Shown: in pieces, positions 22,871-28,507 of the stretch | How the letters are laid out: every line of letters starts with the position of its first letter | Numbering within the stretch: the stretch's first letter is position 1 | Assembly (NCBI GenBank): GCA_023427945.1 | Contig: JAEYZR010000123.1 | Location: 1-28,507, forward strand | Length of the DNA stretch: 28,507 nucleotides | Source: Pseudomonadota bacterium | GTDB lineage: Bacteria; Pseudomonadota; Gammaproteobacteria; Burkholderiales; Burkholderiaceae_B | Reading direction: 5' to 3' | The notes under the pieces: generated by a model | What the model was told of the DNA's origin: nothing | The model's database searches: none | What the model saw: the letters and a program-made list of their open reading frames with translations, nothing else | Program-made: the position numbers and the translations under genes

Positions 22871-25800
22871 GCTGTGGGATGCAGCAACGGGCCCAGCACG
22901 CGACCCGTGTGCGAACGCTCACGGGCGGCTTCGACCTGTTCGGGTGTGCCTTCGCACACCAGTTGGCCGCCCCCCGTGCCGCCTTCCGGCCCCATGTCCA
23001 GCAGCCAGTCGGCCTCGGCAATCACATCCAGATTGTGTTCGATCACCACCACCGTATTGCCTGCCGCCACCAGCCTGTGCAGGACGTGGATGAGTTTTTC
23101 CACATCGGCCATCGACAGGCCGACCGTGGGCTCGTCCAGAACGTAGAGCGTGTGCGGCATGCGCGAAGCGCGGCCCGTGGTGATCACGCCTTCGTCCATG
23201 CGGGCCTTCGCCAGTTCGGACACCAGCTTGATACGCTGTGCCTCGCCACCGGACAGGGTGGGCGAAGGCTGGCCGATGGTCAGGTAGCCCAGGCCGACAT
23301 CCTGCATGAGCTGCAGCGGATGGCGTATGCGCGGGTGGGCCGCGAAGTATGTGACGGCATCGTCCACTTCCATCGCCAGCACTTCGCCGGCGTTCTTGCC
23401 GCGCATGTCCACAGCCAGTGTTTCGCTGTTGAAGCGCTTGCCATGGCAGGCGTCGCAAGGCACCTTCACATCAGGCAGGAAGTTCATCTCGATGGTGCGC
23501 ATGCCCTGGCCTTCGCACACCGGGCAACGGCCTTCGCCGGTATTGAACGAGAAGCGTGCGCTGGTCCAGCCGCGCATGCGCGATTCGTTGGTGTCGGCAA
23601 ACAGCTTGCGCACGTCGTCCCAGAAGCCGATGTAGGTTCCCGGGCACGAGCGCGGCGTCTTGCCAATGGGGGTCTGATCCACTTCCAGCACGCGGTCCAG
23701 TACTTCCCAGCCCGAGATGCGTGTGCATCCGGACCACTGAGGCGCGGCGCCAGCGGCCACCGCAGCATGCAGGTTGTCCAGCAGGACTTCGCGCGCCAGT
23801 GTCGATTTGCCCGACCCTGACACGCCCGTCACCACCGTCAACCTGCCGATGGGAAAGCGGGCGCGCACATTCTGCAGGTTGTGCCTGTGTGCGCCTTCGA
23901 CGACCAGGCTGGGCGTGTTTTCGTCCACCGGTCGGCGCGGCGCCAGCGGGTGCAGCAGGGGCTTGGCCAGATATCGCCCGGTGATCGATTCTTCTGCTGC
24001 CATCAGGTCCTGGCTCGTGCCCTGGGCCACGACGCGGCCACCGCGCACGCCGGCACCCGGACCGATATCGATGATGTGCGAGGCCCGCCGGATCGTGTCC
24101 TCGTCGTGCTCCACCACCACCAGTGTGTTGCCATTGCCTTCCAGGCGCGAGAGCGCATCGAGCAGGATGCGGTTGTCGCGTGGATGCAAGCCTATGGTGG
24201 GCTCGTCCAGCACATAGCAGACGCCTTGCAGGTTCGATCCCAGTTGTGCGGCCAGCCGGATGCGTTGGGCTTCGCCGCCCGAAAGCGTGGGCGATGCACG
24301 ATCCAGCGCCAGGTAGTCCAGGCCGACCTGGCGCATGAAGTCCAGGCGGCCTGTCACTTCGGCCAGAATGTCGCGGGCGATTTCAGCCTCGCGTCCGCGC
24401 GTGACCAGCCCTGTGAAAAAGGTATGAGCATCGGCCACCGACCAGGCGGTCAATTCCGTGATTGAACGGTCGCGCCAGCGCACGGCACGTGCAATCGGAT
24501 TCAGGCGTTGCCCCTGGCAGGCCTCGCACGCATGCTCCTCGCCATTGGCCGCAGCGCTCCATGCCGATTCTTCGCCCGTTTGCTCCTCATCGAAGCCAGT
24601 CAGCGAGATGCCGGTGCCAAAGCACGATGTGCACCAGCCGTGCTTGGAGTTGTAGGAGAACATGCGCGGGTCGGGTTCCGGGAAACTCAAGCCGCAGCAG
24701 GGGCAGGCGCGTTTGACCGAAAAGTGCTGCTGTTGGAGCGGCGTGTCCAGATCGGCACGCAGGCCGTCCAGCGGATACACCACGCTCATGACCCCCTGGC
24801 CATGTTCGAGTGCCTCGCGCACGGCGCGACGCAGTACGGCCTCATGGGTCTCGTCGACCACCACGTCGGCGACCGGCAACTCGATCGTATGCTCCTTGTA
24901 GCGATCCAGCCGCGGCCATGACGTCGTGGGGATGAACTGGCCATCGACGCGCAGGTGCGTGTGCCCCTTGCCTTGCGCCCATTTGGCCAGATCGGTGTAG
25001 TAGCCCTTGCGTGCAGTGACCAGCGGCGAGAGCAGGCCGATGTGCTGCCCTTTGTGCTCGCGCATCAGGCGCGCGACGATCTGGTCAGTGGTCTGGGGTT
25101 CTACGGGGACGTTGCAATCCGGGCAGAACTGGGTACCCAGCTTCATGTACAGCAGACGCAGGAAATGGTGGATCTCGGTCATGGTCGCGACCGTGGATTT
25201 GCGCCCGCCGCGGCTGGTGCGCTGTTCGATCGCCACCGTGGGCGGAATGCCGAAGATCGCGTCCACGTCGGGTTTGCCTGCGGGCTGCACGATGGCGCGC
25301 GCATAGGCGTTGAGCGATTCGAGATAGCGCCGTTGGCCCTCGTTGAACAGAATGTCGAACGCCAGGGTGGACTTGCCCGAGCCCGATACGCCGGTAATGA
25401 CGGTGAACGTATCGCGGGGAATCTCCACGCTCAGGTTCTTCAGGTTGTGTTCCCGTGCGTTCATGATCTCGATGGCGCGGCCGCGCACTTTGCCCGGCCT
25501 GCGCATCAGCGACTGCAGGGGTGTGCCTGCGGATTCGACGCTTGCCGCAACGTCATAAGACACGGCAGCCTCACCCAGTCGCGATCCACCCGCATGCACG
25601 ATGTCACGCTCATACTCGCTCAGCGCGGCGCCGGTGAACGAGGCGGAATTGTTCATGAGGTCCTGGGGCGTTCCCACGCCGACCACCAGTCCGCCGGCAT
25701 CGCCGCCTTGCGGGCCCAGGTCGATCAACCAGTCGGCTGCCCGAATCACGTCCAGATTGTGTTCGATCACCAGCAAGGTGTGGCCCGCGGCCAGCAGCTT

Positions 25801-28507
25801 GCGAAACGCGCGCATCAGTCGCGCGACATCGTCGAAGTGCAGGCCCGTGGTCGGTTCGTCGAACAGGAAGAGGCTGCCTTTCTTGGCCACGCGTGCGCTC
25901 GAAATGCCGCTGCGTGCCGCTTCGGCCAGATGGCCGGCCAGCTTCAGGCGCTGTGCTTCACCGCCCGAAAGCGTGGGCACCGGTTGGCCCAGGCGCACAT
26001 ACTCCAGTCCCACGTCGGACAGGGGGGCCAGTGCCGTCTGCACGTCGCGCAGCCCCTTGAAAAAGTCCAGCGCTTCGCTGACCGTCATCTCCAGCACCTG
26101 GTCGATGGACGCGCTGCGGCCCATGTGTTCGACGCGCACCTGCAGCACTTCAGGCCGGAATCGTTTGCCATCGCAATCGGCACAGCGCAGATAGACGTCG
26201 GACAGGAACTGCATCTCGACGTGTTCGAAGCCGGTGCCCCCGCACGTCGGGCAGCGTCCATCGCCACTGTTGAAGCTGAACGTTCCTGCGGTGTAGGCGC
26301 GTTCCTTGGCAATCGGCGCCTGCGCGAACAGCTTGCGGATCGCGTCGAATGCGCCGACATAGCTGGCGGGGTTGGAGCGGGCGGTCTTGCCGATGGGCGC
26401 CTGATCGACCATCACGACATCGGCGATCTGCTCGGCCCCCAGAAGTGCGCGGAAGGGCCCGGGCGCCTCCGACGGCTTGCCCTGCAGTTTGAGCAGCGCG
26501 GGGTAGAGCACGTCCTGCACCAGCGTGGACTTGCCCGAACCCGACACGCCGGTCAGGCAGACCAGGCGGCCCAGAGGAATCTCTACCGAGACGTCGCGCA
26601 GATTGTGTGCGGTCACCCCTTCGAGCAGCAGGCGTGGCGTATTGGCTGCGACCGGCATGGGCCGGGGCGATTCCACTTTCTTGCGTCCGGACAGATAGTC
26701 GCCCGTCAGCGTGGCGGCATCGCGCAAGGTGTTCGGCGGGCCGTCGAACACGATCTGTCCGCCGCGCTCGCCGGGTCCGGGGCCCACGTCGATCACTCTG
26801 TCCGCCGCCACCATGACCTGCGGATCGTGTTCCACCACCACCAGGGTGTTGCCGGCGTCGCGCAGGCGCTGCATGACCTCGACCACGCGATGCATGTCGC
26901 GGGGGTGCAGGCCGATAGAGGGCTCGTCCAGCACGAACAGCGTGTTCACCAGCGACGTGCCCAGCGCGGTCGTCAGATTGATGCGCTGCACTTCGCCACC
27001 GGACAGCGTGCGACTCTGGCGATCCAGTGTGAGGTAACCCAGGCCGACATCGACCAGGAACTTGAGCCGCGCACGGGCTTCGGTCAGCAGCAAGTCAGTG
27101 GCCGCATCCATCGCACCGGTGAACGAGAGGCTCTCGAAGAAGGCCTTGACCCGTTCGATCGGCAGCAGCATCAGATCGTGGAAGGACAGGCCGGGCAGGC
27201 TTTCCAGCACCTCGCGCGACCATTGCACACCCACCGGCATGAAACGCTGGTAGCGGTCATCGCCCGGCGGCAGCACGGCATCGGCCGTCTCGCGTGAGCC
27301 CAGGCGCCACAACAGCGCGTCATTTTTCAGGCGCGCGCCGCCGCATGTCGGGCAGGGCGTATAGCTGCGGTACTTGGAGAGCAGCACGCGCACGTGCATC
27401 TTGTAGGACTTGGTTTCGAGCCAGTCGAAAAAGCGCTGCACGCCATACCACTGCGTTTTCCACGCCTGGCTGCCGCCCTTGAAGGCCGGATCGCCATGCA
27501 GCACCCAGTCGCGCTGAGCGTCGGTCAGCGCTTTCCAAGGCACGTTCAGGGGTACGCCTGCGTGCGGCGCGTACTTGCGCAGTTCGTCCTGGCATTCCTT
27601 GTAGCTGGGCGTGGTCCAGGGCTTGATCGCGCCTTCGTTCAGGGTCTTGTTCTCGTCCGGGATCACCAGGCCGAAGTCGATGCCGATCACGCGCCCGAAG
27701 CCGCGACAGGCTTCGCAGGCGCCCAGCGGGGAGTTGAACGAGAAGGTGCTGGGCAGCGGGTCGTAGTACTCGATGTCATCGTCGGCGTCGTGCAGCCGGT
27801 TGCTGAAGCGCCAGGAATGCAGCGTCGTACCTTCGCCATCCTGCGCATGCACCGCCAGATGCCCCGCACCCATGTGCAGGGCGGTTTCCAGCGCTTCCAT
27901 CACGCGGGTCTGATCGGCGTTGGCCAGCCGCAGACGGTCCTGCACCACATGCAGCACGCGTTGACGTTTGGCTGCCTCGGGCGTGGCGCCTTTCTTTTTT
28001 TTGGCCGCCGATTTGGCCGTCACCAAAGGCGCGTCGCGTGTTTCTTCCGCATGCACCCGTGTGTAGCCCTGGCCTTCCAGGAAGCCGCGGACTTCGTCGT
28101 CGGTGAAGTTGGCCGGCACCACCACCGGAAAGGTAATGATCAGACGCGGGTCGCCTGCCTGCGCCGCACGCTCATTGATGGCCGCATAGATGGATTGCGG
28201 CGTGTCGCGCTGCACGCGCTTGCCCGAGCCTCGGGAGAACAGCACGGCGCCGCGCGCATACAGCAGCTTCAGGTGATCGTTCAGTTCGGTCATGGTGCCC
28301 ACTGTGCTGCGCGAGCTGCGAACCGGGTTGGTCTGATCGATGGCGATGGCCGGCAGGATGCCTTCGATCTTGTCCACCTGCGGCTTGTCCATGCGATCCA
28401 GGAACTGGCGCGCATAAGGCGAAAACGTTTCGAGGTAGCGGCGCTGGCCTTCGGCATACAGCGTGTCGAACGCCAGCGAACTCTTGCCGTACCCGGACAC
28501 GCCGGTG
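22867..28507 (-). CDS. uvrA: Double-length UvrA: two fused UvrA units (N-terminus outside window)
   Basis: At least 1879 residues, against about 940 for UvrA, the damage-sensing ATPase that loads UvrB in nucleotide excision repair. Two UvrA-like halves are fused, meeting near residue 1000 (numbering from the GTG at 28500). Four Walker A motifs are present: TGVSGYGKSS at the window edge, then TGVSGSGKST with lysines 657, 1043 and 1565. Four LSGGE signatures lie near 499, 842, 1404 and 1746. Each half keeps paired CxxC zinc-finger motifs, including CPTCGG...CADCDGKRF and CPVCEGQG...CDACHGKRF, and a UvrB-binding-like region. This region is canonical in half 2 (RKGYYTDLAKWA) but diverged, with a Lys-rich insert, in half 1. 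The reading frame is open to 28507, with about 25-35 residues missing. It is followed directly by pabB. Confidence 0.93.
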   Translation of the reverse strand, partial: TGVSGYGKSSLAFDTLYAEGQRRYLETFSPYARQFLDRMDKPQVDKIEGILPAIAIDQTNPVRSSRSTVGTMTELNDHLKLLYARGAVLFSRGSGKRVQRDTPQSIYAAINERAAQAGDPRLIITFPVVVPANFTDDEVRGFLEGQGYTRVHAEETRDAPLVTAKSAAKKKKGATPEAAKRQRVLHVVQDRLRLANADQTRVMEALETALHMGAGHLAVHAQDGEGTTLHSWRFSNRLHDADDDIEYYDPLPSTFSFNSPLGACEACRGFGRVIGIDFGLVIPDENKTLNEGAIKPWTTPSYKECQDELRKYAPHAGVPLNVPWKALTDAQRDWVLHGDPAFKGGSQAWKTQWYGVQRFFDWLETKSYKMHVRVLLSKYRSYTPCPTCGGARLKNDALLWRLGSRETADAVLPPGDDRYQRFMPVGVQWSREVLESLPGLSFHDLMLLPIERVKAFFESLSFTGAMDAATDLLLTEARARLKFLVDVGLGYLTLDRQSRTLSGGEVQRINLTTALGTSLVNTLFVLDEPSIGLHPRDMHRVVEVMQRLRDAGNTLVVVEHDPQVMVAADRVIDVGPGPGERGGQIVFDGPPNTLRDAATLTGDYLSGRKKVESPRPMPVAANTPRLLLEGVTAHNLRDVSVEIPLGRLVCLTGVSGSGKSTLVQDVLYPALLKLQGKPSEAPGPFRALLGAEQIADVVMVDQAPIGKTARSNPASYVGAFDAIRKLFAQAPIAKERAYTAGTFSFNSGDGRCPTCGGTGFEHVEMQFLSDVYLRCADCDGKRFRPEVLQVRVEHMGRSASIDQVLEMTVSEALDFFKGLRDVQTALAPLSDVGLEYVRLGQPVPTLSGGEAQRLKLAGHLAEAARSGISSARVAKKGSLFLFDEPTTGLHFDDVARLMRAFRKLLAAGHTLLVIEHNLDVIRAADWLIDLGPQGGDAGGLVVGVGTPQDLMNNSASFTGAALSEYERDIVHAGGSRLGEAAVSYDVAASVESAGTPLQSLMRRPGKVRGRAIEIMNAREHNLKNLSVEIPRDTFTVITGVSGSGKSTLAFDILFNEGQRRYLESLNAYARAIVQPAGKPDVDAIFGIPPTVAIEQRTSRGGRKSTVATMTEIHHFLRLLYMKLGTQFCPDCNVPVEPQTTDQIVARLMREHKGQHIGLLSPLVTARKGYYTDLAKWAQGKGHTHLRVDGQFIPTTSWPRLDRYKEHTIELPVADVVVDETHEAVLRRAVREALEHGQGVMSVVYPLDGLRADLDTPLQQQHFSVKRACPCCGLSFPEPDPRMFSYNSKHGWCTSCFGTGISLTGFDEEQTGEESAWSAAANGEEHACEACQGQRLNPIARAVRWRDRSITELTAWSVADAHTFFTGLVTRGREAEIARDILAEVTGRLDFMRQVGLDYLALDRASPTLSGGEAQRIRLAAQLGSNLQGVCYVLDEPTIGLHPRDNRILLDALSRLEGNGNTLVVVEHDEDTIRRASHIIDIGPGAGVRGGRVVAQGTSQDLMAAEESITGRYLAKPLLHPLAPRRPVDENTPSLVVEGAHRHNLQNVRARFPIGRLTVVTGVSGSGKSTLAREVLLDNLHAAVAAGAAPQWSGCTRISGWEVLDRVLEVDQTPIGKTPRSCPGTYIGFWDDVRKLFADTNESRMRGWTSARFSFNTGEGRCPVCEGQGMRTIEMNFLPDVKVPCDACHGKRFNSETLAVDMRGKNAGEVLAMEVDDAVTYFAAHPRIRHPLQLMQDVGLGYLTIGQPSPTLSGGEAQRIKLVSELAKARMDEGVITTGRASRMPHTLYVLDEPTVGLSMADVEKLIHVLHRLVAAGNTVVVIEHNLDVIAEADWLLDMGPEGGTGGGQLVCEGTPEQVEAARERSHTGRVLGPLLHPTA

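Noticed and set aside
24955..27297. 780-codon plus-strand ORF opposite uvrA
   Set aside because: Composition (Gln-, Arg- and His-rich, no recognisable domain) is that of an antisense shadow of a high-GC gene, and uvrA on the other strand has clear conserved motifs throughout.
22867..28507. Two separate adjacent uvrA genes instead of one
   Set aside because: The reading frame is continuous through the linker near residue 1000, with no stop codon or frame change.
1..28507. CRISPR arrays, insertion sequences, prophage or tRNA genes
   Set aside because: No regularly spaced repeats, transposase or integrase motifs, terminal inverted repeats or tRNA-like cloverleaf sequence were seen in any intergenic region.

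Overview
The window is high-GC, gene-dense bacterial chromosome with no mobile element, CRISPR array or RNA gene that I could find. Protein sequences and gene order (purC-purE-purK-tsaC, a long IF-1 paralogue, a Bordetella-like PdxH start, a giant tandem UvrA) point to a betaproteobacterium of the order Burkholderiales. Family Alcaligenaceae (Bordetella/Achromobacter relatives) is most likely. This placement is from memory of these families, not from a search.

Layout. 1-437 is the 3' end of pgk, closed by a perfect terminator. 602-3163 (-) encodes a DUF3141 / PHA-synthase-like alpha/beta hydrolase with a basic histone-like tail. It is divergent from mog (3354-4007, +), and a 21-bp inverted repeat sits over its predicted promoter. 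4109-6700 (+) holds a small lipoprotein, a secreted M23 peptidase and an FMN-dependent alpha-hydroxy-acid dehydrogenase, ending at a bidirectional terminator shared with infA (-). A 512-bp intergenic region follows, with GTAC-rich repeats and a strong hairpin. Then comes a five-gene (+) operon: purC, purE, purK, tsaC and a MaoC-like hydratase.

From 20044 back to 11780 eight genes lie head-to-tail on the minus strand with tiny gaps or overlaps: MFS transporter, ChaC, PdxH, flavin reductase, an L-2-hydroxyglutarate-dehydrogenase-like flavoprotein, PurU, a thiamine-diphosphate enzyme and glutaryl-CoA dehydrogenase. tcdA (+) stands alone at 20225-21058. The right end is a minus-strand operon: a tandem-duplicated UvrA of more than 1877 residues, which runs off the window, then pabB and pabC, with overlapping junctions.

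Themes. C1/purine/folate metabolism recurs (purC/E/K, purU, pabB/C), and tRNA A37 modification appears twice (TsaC makes the t6A precursor, TcdA cyclises t6A). The two most interesting items are the double-length UvrA with four ATPase modules, and the DUF3141 protein that combines a PHA-synthase-type Cys-Asp-His triad, a histone-H1-like tail and a PhaR-like operator. Most other content is ordinary housekeeping.
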